DNA of 29,405 nt from an uncultured Bacteroidales bacterium. GTDB taxonomy: Bacteria; Bacteroidota; Bacteroidia; Bacteroidales; Bacteroidaceae. The notes beneath the pieces are model-generated. The model was not told the origin of the DNA. It saw nothing but the letters and a program-made list of their open reading frames with translations, and searched no databases. The position numbers were made by a program, and so were the translations under genes. The stretch covers positions 1 to 29,405 of the forward strand of contig CALCYA010000050.1 of assembly GCA_937906165.1 (NCBI GenBank), written 5' to 3'. Shown here piece after piece: positions 1 through 8,813 of the stretch (the stretch's first letter is position 1; every line of letters starts with the position of its first letter).

Positions 1-40
1 TAATTGCATTTGAAATTTAAACTGAAAAACAAAACACAAT

Positions 41-733
41 ATGAAAAAGAGATTATTTACCATTTTATTTGCGCTTGCCACCGTATGTGGCTTTGCACAG
101 GAGATTGTGAAAAAAGATGCAACCTTTGAAGATTATCTCCCTTTGTTTAACGAAGCTGGATATAATGTGTTTAGCTACGATATATCCTCGCTAAAAGATG
201 TTGCTTCCTTGGCAACTTTAACCGTGCTCGAGTATGTAAAAGGTGAAGAGGTCGAAAGCAAATATGCCAACGAAGCTCTAATATCTACTTTGCTCAAGAT
301 AAGTGAATTTGACGAGGACGCACAACGCAGAATAAAAGATAAAGGGAGTGCCTACGACGAAGAGAATGATATTTACCGCTTGGCGACCAAACTCAATATA
401 TCATTCACACCTCTTTTTAATGACTCTATCCAACAGGTGAGTTTTGAGCTGACCGGAACAGAAAGTATCGGTTACTTTTCGTCGTGGATGATTTTACGCG
501 ACAACCGTGTAGATAAATCTCACCACAGACCCAACTATTATCTGCGTCCGTTCAAATTGGAAAAATTTGAAAAAGGAAAATTTATTCCGCTTTTGATATA
601 TGGCTCTTCTTGGTGGGACGCCGATTGTGAGTGTTATCGTTTTTGTGGCGATAGTGAACTCTCGCCAGATATGACAAGTGAGCTGTTGAAAGATTCTCCG
701 CATTATTTTATCATAGGAGTAAAATTTGAATAA
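41..733 (+). CDS. Secreted protein of unknown function, first gene of the leader-sharing array
   Basis: 230 residues. I do not recognise the family. Residues 1-20 are a Sec signal peptide (Lys-Lys-Arg, hydrophobic core, then CGFAQ), so the protein is exported, most likely to the periplasm. The leader closely matches those of the thioredoxin-like proteins that follow, but there is no CxxC motif or thioredoxin fold. The mature part is acidic in its first half and aromatic-rich in its second half. Three clustered cysteines lie near the C-terminus (about C196, C198, C202, in a DCECYRFCG context). They could be a redox or metal site, but that is inference. It ends 5 bp before the next start, so the two are very likely cotranscribed. 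A TTTGAAATTTAAACTGAA stretch just upstream resembles the AAACTGAA box seen before other members. The promoter probably lies before the window. Confidence 0.85.
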   Translation: MKKRLFTILFALATVCGFAQEIVKKDATFEDYLPLFNEAGYNVFSYDISSLKDVASLATLTVLEYVKGEEVESKYANEALISTLLKISEFDEDAQRRIKDKGSAYDEENDIYRLATKLNISFTPLFNDSIQQVSFELTGTESIGYFSSWMILRDNRVDKSHHRPNYYLRPFKLEKFEKGKFIPLLIYGSSWWDADCECYRFCGDSELSPDMTSELLKDSPHYFIIGVKFE

Positions 734-738
734 ACGAT

Positions 739-2241
739 ATGAAAAAACTATTTTTAACCTTAATCGTTGCGTTTACCACCGTATGTGGCTTTGCACAAAA
801 GGCCGCAGTTGACAAGGACAGTGTGACTATCTGCTTCCAACTGGCCAGCAAGACAGCTGGAGAGAAAGCAACGCTTATATATTCCGATTACACAGCTTGC
901 GAAGTAGTGGATCTTTCCCCGACAACAGACAGCGAAGGAAAGTGGAGTGTCAAGTTGCCCGCTGACCGTACAATACATATACAGTTGTGGGATGACAATA
1001 AAATAGAGGGTGTTGTGTGGGGAGCACTTAATCTTTTTTGCCGCCCCGGAACAAGAGCCGAAATCCTGCTCGATGACATAAATGACAGATGTATATTCAG
1101 CGGTGAGAATGCTGCGGCGCATAATGCACAGGTTGAACATCCTTTGAAGATTGCCAACTTCCACGGTCGTATGTTCGGAATGGATATAAACGATGCAGCC
1201 CAGTATATACGCAGTATATATAAAAGCAATATGTATAATATTGACACGCTTTATGCTTCTAATCCCAACCTGCCCGAAAGCTATGTTGAGTCCTTACGGC
1301 AAATGGCACGTTATGGTTATGCGTTTGATATGACACAGAATATTCAAGGACATTTTGTTGAGTCAATAGGTACTATTCTTGAACAGGGTGGTAATACATT
1401 GCCCGACGAATTAGTTGCAATGTTCCGCGAGGTTGAAACAGAGGAATTGCTGTGCCCAAAAACACCTCTCCCAATCGATGCCCTTAAATATTTTAGTGAT
1501 GTACATGCTTTAGAGTATTATATACAAGTCGGTATCATCAGTGAAGTTCCGGAGGGAGTGACAGATAGCAAATTACACTCTTTTTCTACAATGTGTTCTG
1601 TCGTTGATGCAATTAATGCATCAGATGAAATAAGGCAGATAATGAAAGCCGGTTCTTTCCTACAAGTATGCGGGCTGGATATTACTCCTGAAAGAGATAG
1701 GAAATTGCAGGAAGAGTTGAATCCCAAGACATTCTCCCTGTTGCAGGGATATATCGACAGCAAAAAGGTTAATTTTGAAAGTGCCTCGGAGGAGGAGATT
1801 ACAGCTCTTGCGGAAATGCCGATGGACAGTATTGTCAATGGCAGGGATATATTCCAAAAACTCATAGCTCCTTATCGTGGGCGTGTCATATATGTAGATA
1901 TATGGGGTACCTGGTGTGGCCCATGCCGTGAGGAGATGGCGTACTTGCCCGAACTGCACGAGGCATTGAAAGAGCTCCCGGTGACATATATGTATCTTGC
2001 CAACAACTCGCCCGAAGAGTTGTGGGGTAAGGCTGCAAAGCGTTATGGACTTGAGGGTGAAGATTGCGTAAACATTCGCCTGCCCGAAGAACAGCAGCGT
2101 GCAGTAGAGGAATACCTCGGCATACAAGGATTCCCGACATTCCTGCTTGTTGCCCCCGACGGCAACATTGCCAGCAACAAAGCACCACGACCCAGTTCAC
2201 CAACAAGTGTACGTGAAGCAATACTGCAACTTTTGAAATAA
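739..2241 (+). CDS. Secreted TlpA/ResA-like thioredoxin-fold protein
   Basis: 500 residues. Residues 1-20 form the signal peptide shared across the array (ending CGFAQ). About 25-120 is beta-rich and resembles the DUF4369-type head found before Bacteroidota thioredoxins, though weakly. About 120-370 is a long, probably helical middle region with no recognised domain. About 375-500 is a thioredoxin-like domain with a canonical WCGPC site (Cys 393 and 396) and the expected cis-proline in GFPTF near residue 466. The family carries out thiol-disulfide exchange in the periplasm; oxidant or reductant role and substrate cannot be told from sequence. It is 24 bp from the next gene, consistent with an operon. 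The start is set by the signal peptide; no Shine-Dalgarno sequence is visible, as is usual in this phylum. Confidence 0.9.
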   Translation: MKKLFLTLIVAFTTVCGFAQKAAVDKDSVTICFQLASKTAGEKATLIYSDYTACEVVDLSPTTDSEGKWSVKLPADRTIHIQLWDDNKIEGVVWGALNLFCRPGTRAEILLDDINDRCIFSGENAAAHNAQVEHPLKIANFHGRMFGMDINDAAQYIRSIYKSNMYNIDTLYASNPNLPESYVESLRQMARYGYAFDMTQNIQGHFVESIGTILEQGGNTLPDELVAMFREVETEELLCPKTPLPIDALKYFSDVHALEYYIQVGIISEVPEGVTDSKLHSFSTMCSVVDAINASDEIRQIMKAGSFLQVCGLDITPERDRKLQEELNPKTFSLLQGYIDSKKVNFESASEEEITALAEMPMDSIVNGRDIFQKLIAPYRGRVIYVDIWGTWCGPCREEMAYLPELHEALKELPVTYMYLANNSPEELWGKAAKRYGLEGEDCVNIRLPEEQQRAVEEYLGIQGFPTFLLVAPDGNIASNKAPRPSSPTSVREAILQLLK

Positions 2242-2265
2242 GAATATTAACGATGTAAACTGAAT

Positions 2266-4350
2266 ATGAAAAAACTAATTTTAACCTTAATCGTCGCGTT
2301 TACTACCGTATGTGGCTTTGCGCAGGAGAGCATAACGGTGGAATATCCCTACTACGAGACTATCAATACCCGAGTCTTTGATATTTCAAAGGTAATTTCC
2401 GATAAGGAAACTACCGTTCTCGAGGTCTATTTTTATGCAGTAGAGAATATAACCGTTGATGCGAATACCATGCTTGTCGGTGACACGACTGGCAAGCACT
2501 ATAAGCTATTGCGTAGCGAGGGCGTAGAGATTGGGCACGTAACAAACCTGCCTGAATGTGGCTTTATGAAAGGTGTCCTCATTTTTGAACCGTTGGACAA
2601 GGAAGACCGCTCTTTTGATTTCGACGGTGGCAAGAGCGGTTGGAACCTGAAAGGCGTATCTTTGAAAGAATACAGTCTGAAAGAGGTAATCGGTAAAGAC
2701 AAGAAATGGGGCAAGATGACACAATCGCCCTTTATTGGTAATTACGTACATGACAGCATAAGGGTGGAGTGTGAAATTAAAAACAGCAACGAGCCTGTTG
2801 TTCTCTTCAATCCATATGTTTTCGAGGATAGGGATTGCGAATTCACAGATGATTTCACATACATATTCCCTGTATTCAATGCTACATGTTTCTACCTTAA
2901 GGTCGATAGAAAAGCATATCCTGTGCTGGCTTGGCCCGGTGATACTGTAAAGGTCATTTATGACGGCAACAATAGCGTGCCTGAAATAATGGTGAGTGAT
3001 ACTGTCTTGCAGAAGAGTATTATGGAATATTACAGCTATGACAGAGAGAACGGAATATATGATTCGCCGATTTCATATAATCTGTCGCCACTCAGTCTTT
3101 TTTATAAATATACCGAAGGTACTCTAAAACGCCATCTTATACGCCTGCAGAAATATATCGAAGAGCACCCGGGCTTTGATGAAAGGGCTGCATATTTTTA
3201 CAGGACCAATATAAAGGCAGAGCTATTGGATGCAATGTGGAGTATGCTCTGGAGACGCAAACTTGAAGAAGCTCCCGAAGACTTGATTATACTTGTAAAA
3301 GAACTGTCAACCGATATCCCTAACCCGCTTACATTGGGAAGGTACACTACATATATGTTGAAGAGTTATGTGGGTTATTGCGATGACAACGACTTGGGAG
3401 TACGGATCAATTGGCCCGACAAAGCCGCATTGCTTGAACAGGATCGGTTGGGTGTCATCAACCTGAGCAAAAAAGAGAAAAGAACTTTAGATGAGTACGA
3501 ATACCTTACAAGTCTGAAACTGGCTTTGGCGATGAATAAAGTCAGCGATACCATAAGCGCGAAGAAAAGAGTGGAAAGGCTTGAGCCTGTGGACAAACGC
3601 TATACACAGATATGCGAAAAGTACAAGGTCGATACTCTGCCTTTGTGGAATAAACAGAACTGTATGTTGATTGGCGATATTATGAATACTCGTCGCTACG
3701 TTGAAGATTTGCACCTGCCTGCCGAGGATTGCAAATATGCAATTTCTTTGCTTACATATAATCAGCTTGCTGCAGAAGAGAAGTCTGTAAATGATACCAT
3801 AATATCGGCAGCAATGGAGGGGCTTGAAGATTTCGCTCCTGCACAGGTGATTGTTGAACAGAACAATTATCTCCGTCGTTTGGAAGCCGGAGAACTTGAA
3901 GTAAGGTATTTGCGTAATCATGCCGACCTTACCCCTGAGACCCTTTTTGCCGATTCATTGCTTGCAACAATTCTTAAACCACATCGCGGAAAGGTAGTAT
4001 ATGCCGATTTTTGGGGTTCGTGGTGCGGACCGTGCAAGGAACAGCTGAAACATATGCAAGCGGTCAAGGATGAACTTAAAGGCAAGGATGTCGTCTATCT
4101 CTATTTTGCGAACAACACTCCCGAAGATGTCCGCCAGGTGATTGTAAAGAAACTGGGGCTTTACGGTGATAATATATTCCATTATAATCTGCCTTATGAG
4201 CAGCAGGAGTCTATTGAGCGACTGTTGGGAGTCACAAGGTTCCCTACATTCATGCTCTTTGACAAGAACGGGAAGTTGGTCAGTTCCGATGCGCCGTTCC
4301 CACAATATTTAGATGCATTGATTAATGAAATAAATAAATGTTTGGAGTAA
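2266..4350 (+). CDS. Large secreted TlpA-like thioredoxin-fold protein
   Basis: 694 residues, the longest of the array. A leader about 90% identical in DNA to that of the preceding gene covers residues 1-20. Two beta-rich segments follow (roughly 25-150 and 155-250), the second carrying a WPGDTVKV stretch comparable to the PGDT motif of the next paralogue. A long helical, charged middle region runs from about 270 to 560. The C-terminal thioredoxin-like domain (about 565-694) has a WCGPC site with Cys 587 and 590, and a cis-proline at RFPTF near 660. It is probably a periplasmic thiol-disulfide exchange protein; the size of the N-terminal part suggests a substrate- or partner-binding role, which is inference. 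TAAACTGAAT just before the ATG recurs before the gene at 5970. Confidence 0.9.
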   Translation: MKKLILTLIVAFTTVCGFAQESITVEYPYYETINTRVFDISKVISDKETTVLEVYFYAVENITVDANTMLVGDTTGKHYKLLRSEGVEIGHVTNLPECGFMKGVLIFEPLDKEDRSFDFDGGKSGWNLKGVSLKEYSLKEVIGKDKKWGKMTQSPFIGNYVHDSIRVECEIKNSNEPVVLFNPYVFEDRDCEFTDDFTYIFPVFNATCFYLKVDRKAYPVLAWPGDTVKVIYDGNNSVPEIMVSDTVLQKSIMEYYSYDRENGIYDSPISYNLSPLSLFYKYTEGTLKRHLIRLQKYIEEHPGFDERAAYFYRTNIKAELLDAMWSMLWRRKLEEAPEDLIILVKELSTDIPNPLTLGRYTTYMLKSYVGYCDDNDLGVRINWPDKAALLEQDRLGVINLSKKEKRTLDEYEYLTSLKLALAMNKVSDTISAKKRVERLEPVDKRYTQICEKYKVDTLPLWNKQNCMLIGDIMNTRRYVEDLHLPAEDCKYAISLLTYNQLAAEEKSVNDTIISAAMEGLEDFAPAQVIVEQNNYLRRLEAGELEVRYLRNHADLTPETLFADSLLATILKPHRGKVVYADFWGSWCGPCKEQLKHMQAVKDELKGKDVVYLYFANNTPEDVRQVIVKKLGLYGDNIFHYNLPYEQQESIERLLGVTRFPTFMLFDKNGKLVSSDAPFPQYLDALINEINKCLE

Positions 4351-4373
4351 TGGACAATTATGCGAAAATACAG

Positions 4374-5945
4374 ATGAAAAAACTGATATTTACTCTTACT
4401 CTTGCATTTGCCACCGTGTATGGCTTTGCGCAGGAGAACACTTCTGTAGCTTTAGACGAGGGCATATTTCATAGTGGAAATGTCGTATTGAAGGGGTGTT
4501 TCAAAGGCTATCCGCAGGATTCGCTTCCAAAACAGATACTTGCCATGGTGCGCAACTATTTTACAATGGAAGAGGATAACCAGCTTGTTGAGGTCAACGC
4601 CGACGGCACATTCTGCGGTAAGGTGCACGTTCCGCACGGGCAGATGTGTATGGTAGATGCGGGTGTAACACAAATAGGTCCATTCCTTTTCCCGGGCGAT
4701 ACAATAGAGGTGGTGCTCACTTCCTCGGGAATAAAATATGTTCCAAACAGCAGTATGAACAGCATGCTGGGCGAACGTTCTCTTTTGGAAGAAATCAGTC
4801 GTTACAGGAAAAGTCCTTATGGTGATTTGAGCAATCCTTATCCTTACATAAAAAATGGAAACAAGGACAGCGTGCAACTTTACATTGAACGTAACATGGA
4901 GGTGATGGAACAGACAGCTGCAGAAATTGCAAGTGGTGCATTCGACTTCCCTGCTGACTTTCATCCGCTGCTTCGCGAGATTGTACAGAACGACGTAATG
5001 CTCGTGGGACTCACTAACATTGCAGGGGCAATCTGTGAACATAATACCAGAATGCATGTCATTGAGACCGACACATTAAGTGGTAACTCTGTTGCGCACC
5101 CTAATGAGGATTTCGTTCCTCTTGACCTTGAACCGATAAAGGCTTTCTTTGTGAAGCATGAGAAACAACTGTTCGATAATCAGTTTCTGCTTTTCCACAA
5201 TGTACAGTTCTGGCTTCCCTTAAATCTTCTCCAGTTCTCTGTCTATTGGCCAATGATGAATCATGTTTATATCCCCGCCAATGACAAGGAGGAATATTAT
5301 AGAAATGACAGGGTTGCCTTATTTGCTGACAGTAATCTCGCAGCACTGCAAGAGGTGCAGAAGATGTATGGTGTTTCACCCGACTGTTTTCTCTCTCAAC
5401 TGATGCTTGTAAACCATTTTCCTGCATATGGCTCTGAAGAGGATTTTGATGACAAGGTAAAGGGTTTCTCCCGATTGATAGACAACCCCATTGTCAAGTA
5501 CCATTTTGAAGAGTATTGCAAGAGGCAGGGCAAGATGCCGGCAGTAAAGAATATTGCCGACTGTGATGTGGCAAGGCGCTTGTTTTCGGAATACGAAGGG
5601 AATGTATTGTTCCTTGATTTCTGGTCTATGGGATGTGCCCCTTGCCGTAAAGGAATGATAGAGCAGAAGCCTGTCGTTGAGCACTTCAAGGGCAAGCCTG
5701 TAAAGTTTCTTTATATTGCCTCTACAGAGAATGATGACCCTGTGACTGCGCGTGCATGGATGAGTGAAAAGGTAATCGAAGGTGAAGCGCTATTCATTAC
5801 TCCCAATGACTGGGCTGCATTGATGGGATTCCTGAACTTCTCGGCAACACCGTCAACATTCCTCATTGACACAGACGGCAATGTCGATAATAGGCATTAC
5901 ACAATTCCCGACCTGGAAAAGAGGATAGAGGAACTTTTGAAATAA
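4374..5945 (+). CDS. Secreted thioredoxin-fold protein with a GCAPC active site
   Basis: 523 residues from the ATG at 4374, chosen because it starts the conserved signal peptide (MKKLIF to YGFAQ). An in-frame ATG at 4338 would add 12 residues that spoil it and would overlap the preceding gene. Domains: signal peptide 1-20; beta-rich head about 35-120 with a PGDTIEV motif; helical middle about 130-380; thioredoxin-like domain about 395-523 with CAPC at 421-424. The Trp that normally precedes the first Cys is Gly here (SMGCAPC). The protein is paralogous along most of its length to the one at 10658-12328, sharing SPYGDLS, an MGCxPC site and GKPVKFLYI. A periplasmic redox role is inferred from fold and motif only. 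Confidence 0.88.
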   Translation: MKKLIFTLTLAFATVYGFAQENTSVALDEGIFHSGNVVLKGCFKGYPQDSLPKQILAMVRNYFTMEEDNQLVEVNADGTFCGKVHVPHGQMCMVDAGVTQIGPFLFPGDTIEVVLTSSGIKYVPNSSMNSMLGERSLLEEISRYRKSPYGDLSNPYPYIKNGNKDSVQLYIERNMEVMEQTAAEIASGAFDFPADFHPLLREIVQNDVMLVGLTNIAGAICEHNTRMHVIETDTLSGNSVAHPNEDFVPLDLEPIKAFFVKHEKQLFDNQFLLFHNVQFWLPLNLLQFSVYWPMMNHVYIPANDKEEYYRNDRVALFADSNLAALQEVQKMYGVSPDCFLSQLMLVNHFPAYGSEEDFDDKVKGFSRLIDNPIVKYHFEEYCKRQGKMPAVKNIADCDVARRLFSEYEGNVLFLDFWSMGCAPCRKGMIEQKPVVEHFKGKPVKFLYIASTENDDPVTARAWMSEKVIEGEALFITPNDWAALMGFLNFSATPSTFLIDTDGNVDNRHYTIPDLEKRIEELLK

Positions 5946-5969
5946 AGCAATAAACAACATAAACTGAAT

Positions 5970-7148
5970 ATGAATAAACTTGTATTAACCCTAATCGTTG
6001 CATTTGCCACTCTGTGTGGCATTGCGCAGGATGGCGACCTTGTAAATCCTGGGTTCTATGAGATTAAGGGCAAAGTAAAGAATGTGCCCGACGGTACGGT
6101 GCTGTGTATGATGAGATTCAATACCGACTATGGCGTTGTTGTCGGCAACGATACAATCTCTAATGGTGAGTTCTACTTCAAGTTGGTTGCCGAGAGTGAT
6201 GATTGTGAAAAACTGGCTTTGGGAGGTTTTATTAACGAGGGCTTTTCAATGCTGGTGACACCTTTGTGGGCTTCGGCCGGTGATTGTGTCCTTGTGGAGG
6301 GTGAAGACAAACTGATGTATACCTGGAAAGTTACAGGCCCTGCACCAGAGAATACGGTTTGGGCAAGATACATCAAGAAATCATTTGAGGAGTGGAAATG
6401 TTATGAGTCTCTCTCGGCCGAAGCGAGAAGCTTGAGTGCAAAGGGGAATACTGATGAGAGGGCGGTTGAGTGTATACAACGGATTAATGGCGAACTCGAC
6501 TCCTTGAAACTGCGTATATGTGCAAATGATTTGTCAATAATGAAACAGACCGTTGTTGATGACATATGGATGGATAGGTTCTATTTTGCGACACTCTGCA
6601 TGCAAAATATCAAGGATTTCACATATACCGATGAGTTGAGACAGCTGTATGGAGGCCTGACGACTGAGCAACGCAGTCATTATCTTGCCAAAAAGGCCTA
6701 TGTGAATCTCTATCCCCAGGAGCTGGCACAGAGTGGCAAGAAGGCCATTGATGGCGAGATGATTGACCTTGATGGGAAGAAGCATACCCTTGCCGAGCTG
6801 AAAGGCAAATATATTCTGCTCGATTTTTGGGCCAACGGCTGCGGCCCCTGTGTGAAAGCTCTTCCGGAACTTGCCGTAGTTGCCAGGATGTACAAGGACA
6901 AGCTATGTGTAGTGAGTGTAAACCTTGAGTCGGAAGAGGTATGGCGCGAGGCGCTTAAAGAACATCCCGTTTCTTGGTACAACTGGAATGACGGCTATAA
7001 CGGCAGTGCTCTCTATGCACGTTACCGTAGCGACAGAGACGGTATACCGCTTTTTGTCCTTATCTCTCCCGACGGATATATTTTAGAGCAATGGTGTGGC
7101 TATGGCGAAGGAGTCATTCTGGAACATCTGAACGGCACTGTGGAATAA
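5970..7148 (+). CDS. Secreted DUF4369-thioredoxin protein with an NGCGPC site
   Basis: 392 residues, the shortest thioredoxin member of the array. The signal peptide is residues 1-20 (MNKLVL to CGIAQ). A DUF4369-type beta-sandwich follows at about 28-125 (FYEIKGKVKNVPDGT, then SNGEFYFKL). A helical linker leads to an AhpC/TSA-type thioredoxin domain from about 255, with DLDGKKHTLAELKGKYILLDFW followed by the site at Cys 291 and 294. Gly stands in place of the usual Trp before the first Cys. The DUF4369-thioredoxin architecture is common and specific to Bacteroidota; such proteins are periplasmic or membrane-anchored thiol-disulfide exchangers. The substrate is unknown. It follows the previous gene by 24 bp and shares the CATAAACTGAAT pre-start box, supporting cotranscription. 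Confidence 0.9.
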   Translation: MNKLVLTLIVAFATLCGIAQDGDLVNPGFYEIKGKVKNVPDGTVLCMMRFNTDYGVVVGNDTISNGEFYFKLVAESDDCEKLALGGFINEGFSMLVTPLWASAGDCVLVEGEDKLMYTWKVTGPAPENTVWARYIKKSFEEWKCYESLSAEARSLSAKGNTDERAVECIQRINGELDSLKLRICANDLSIMKQTVVDDIWMDRFYFATLCMQNIKDFTYTDELRQLYGGLTTEQRSHYLAKKAYVNLYPQELAQSGKKAIDGEMIDLDGKKHTLAELKGKYILLDFWANGCGPCVKALPELAVVARMYKDKLCVVSVNLESEEVWREALKEHPVSWYNWNDGYNGSALYARYRSDRDGIPLFVLISPDGYILEQWCGYGEGVILEHLNGTVE

Positions 7149-7178
7149 TTGTAAGTAAAAACTGAAATCTGGCATACA

Positions 7179-7214
7179 ATGAAAAAGAGAATACTCGCGG
7201 ATTGTATGGCATAA
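7179..7214 (+). pseudogene. Decayed or orphan leader start (11 codons)
   Basis: An ATG followed by AAA AAG AGA ATA CTC resembles the start of the leader at position 41, but the frame ends at TAA after 11 codons (MKKRILADCMA). The ACTGAA box lies 18 bp upstream, compared with 20 bp before the gene at 41, so the upstream context is shared too. It sits in the 140-bp gap before the intact gene at 7289, in another frame. I read it as the 5' stub of a lost array member or a duplicated start region. Chance similarity cannot be excluded for so short a stretch. Confidence 0.35.
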
Positions 7215-7288
7215 TTTTGTGCTGTGAGGTTGTAACAATTGGGCAACTCATCCGTCTTATAGGTATAAATGTGATAAAACCAAGCAAT

Positions 7289-8563
7289 ATGAAACCTACA
7301 AAACTTTTATTTGCCATAACTATGGCATTTGCCACCTTATGTGGCTTTGCACAGGAGAGCATAAACAATAACAAGAAACTCCATTGCCACATTGAGGGCG
7401 AGGTTGTGGAGAGCACTTTCACCCGCATACTGCTCATTATTGGTGACGGCGACCCAAGGGTAGTGCCCGTAGATACCATCTTGGTAAAGGATGGGCATTT
7501 CTCTCATGACCTTTATATCGACGCTCCTGAATTCTATCAGCTGTTTGCTTGTGAGGATTACAACAATGGTTGTTGGATGCCGCTGGATTTCTTTGCCGAG
7601 GAGGGAGATGTTTATGCTACATTCTACGGCTATGCAATAGATGATGCTCCACGTCCTACACTGCATTCGGAGACACCACTCAACAAAGAGTTGCTTGCCT
7701 ATAACAAAAGTATAGAAGAGAGATTCTACATTCCAATGAGACAAGAAGAGGAGGTTTTAGAGAAAGCAGGCAAACTTTTGACCGTTGAGGGTGCTGCGCT
7801 CATGAAACTGTACGATGAATGCGAAGACCGCGATTCACTAAGGAATCTCAGCAAAAAGATTGAGCAATTGGAAAAGGATAACCGCCTTTATACACCGGAA
7901 TACAAAGCATTTATGGAGAAAGGCGAAGAGTTAAGGAAAGAGATGTATGCATACGAACTTGATTATATTACAAACAACTCCGGCATAGTAGGGCTCTATC
8001 TGCTCAATCAGGCAAGACATCGACTTTACAACAAGGATAATGCGACAAAACAGCCATACGTGAATTTATTCAAGAACATATATGATACAAAATACCCTAC
8101 AAACAACATGGCAATAAACATGCGAAATTGGGTGTCGTCGATGGATGTACGTGTGGGTTCACGAATAATTGATTTTACTCTTCCCGACCTAAGTGGTACA
8201 GCGCACACGCTCTCGAAAGAGATTGAGGGCAAGATTGCCATTGTTGACTTCTGGGCATCCTGGTGCGGTCCCTGCAGACGTCAATCGATGAGCTTCATTC
8301 CATTGTACAACAAATACAAGGATAAAGGATTTACCATCGTTGGAGTTGCAAGCGAATTGGAAAGCGAAGATATGAGGCTTGCAGTGGAGAAAGATGGATA
8401 CCCTTGGCTCAATCTGATTGCTCTGCGTGGTGTGGAAAATATTGGGGAACGTTATGGTGTCAGAGGCGCCGGAGAGGTTTTCCTTGTTGACAGAGATGGC
8501 ACTATTCTTGCAATAGGAGCAACCGCTGAGGAGGTAGAACAGATACTAAAAGAAAGATTATAA
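7289..8563 (+). CDS. Secreted DUF4369-thioredoxin protein (WCGPC)
   Basis: 424 residues from the ATG at 7289. That start gives a clean signal peptide (MKPTKLLF to CGFAQ); longer in-frame starts from 7202 add a Cys-containing extension unlike the rest of the array. Domains: signal peptide 1-24; DUF4369-like beta-sandwich about 33-125 (HIEGEVVESTFTRILL); Glu/Lys-rich helical, possibly coiled-coil region about 130-270; thioredoxin domain about 290-424 with WCGPC (Cys 326 and 329) and a GAGEVFLV segment where the cis-Pro loop normally lies. There the usual Pro seems to be replaced by Gly-Glu, so catalysis may be altered. The first half of the leader differs from the array consensus while the second half matches it closely, so the leader looks chimeric. 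Confidence 0.9.
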   Translation: MKPTKLLFAITMAFATLCGFAQESINNNKKLHCHIEGEVVESTFTRILLIIGDGDPRVVPVDTILVKDGHFSHDLYIDAPEFYQLFACEDYNNGCWMPLDFFAEEGDVYATFYGYAIDDAPRPTLHSETPLNKELLAYNKSIEERFYIPMRQEEEVLEKAGKLLTVEGAALMKLYDECEDRDSLRNLSKKIEQLEKDNRLYTPEYKAFMEKGEELRKEMYAYELDYITNNSGIVGLYLLNQARHRLYNKDNATKQPYVNLFKNIYDTKYPTNNMAINMRNWVSSMDVRVGSRIIDFTLPDLSGTAHTLSKEIEGKIAIVDFWASWCGPCRRQSMSFIPLYNKYKDKGFTIVGVASELESEDMRLAVEKDGYPWLNLIALRGVENIGERYGVRGAGEVFLVDRDGTILAIGATAEEVEQILKERL

Positions 8564-8609
8564 TTTAATTATAAAATACAACAACAATATAGCAGTTGCC
8601 CCAGCGAGT

Positions 8610-8682
8610 ATGTCATCCCGATACGCAGTGAGGGATCTCTAAAACAACTTATGAGATATCTCCCATGCGGTCGATATGACAT
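8610..8682. repeat. REP-like imperfect hairpin
   Basis: ATGTCATCCCGATACGCAG on the left faces a partly complementary CATGCGGTCGATATGACAT on the right, with GGGATCTC and GATATCTCCC in the inner arms and an AAAACAACTTAT loop. It lies in the 156-bp gap between the gene ending at 8563 and the orphan leader. It belongs to the TGTCATCCCGA...GGATCTC repeat family found elsewhere in the window. It may weaken transcription from the upstream half of the array. Confidence 0.6.
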
Positions 8683-8719
8683 CTGCGCTGAGTATCATAG
8701 TTTATTACCATAAAATACA

Positions 8720-8803
8720 ATGAAAAAACTTTTTTTAACCTTAATCGTTGCATTTGCTACCCTGTGTGGCTTTGCACAGGAGAAAATTTTGGACAATATA
8801 TAA
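8720..8803 (+). CDS. Orphan signal-peptide reading frame (27 codons)
   Basis: ATG to TAA encodes the array signal peptide almost exactly (MKKLFLTLIVAFATLCGFAQ) plus only seven more residues (EKILDNI) before a stop. The DNA is as close to the other leaders as they are to one another, including synonymous positions, so it is a true copy of the cassette and not chance. No mature protein follows in this frame. The next start, at 8814, lies 10 bp after the stop and is preceded by AAGGAG, one of the few clear Shine-Dalgarno sequences in the window. It may be a remnant of a gene that lost its body, or a short translated leader coupling translation of the downstream cistrons. Whether the peptide is made is unknown. 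Confidence 0.6.
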   Translation: MKKLFLTLIVAFATLCGFAQEKILDNI

Positions 8804-8813
8804 CAAGGAGTTT

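Noticed and set aside
739..801. The Cys in the shared leader (VCGFAQ or LCGFAQ) as a lipobox
   Set aside because: The residues before it (A-T-V or A-T-L) do not fit the small-residue requirement at -1, and the following AQ suits type I cleavage before Gln, the usual pattern in this phylum.
7202..7288. N-terminal extension of the gene at 7289 from an upstream ATG
   Set aside because: It would place 29 poorly matching residues before a clean signal peptide that aligns with the rest of the array.
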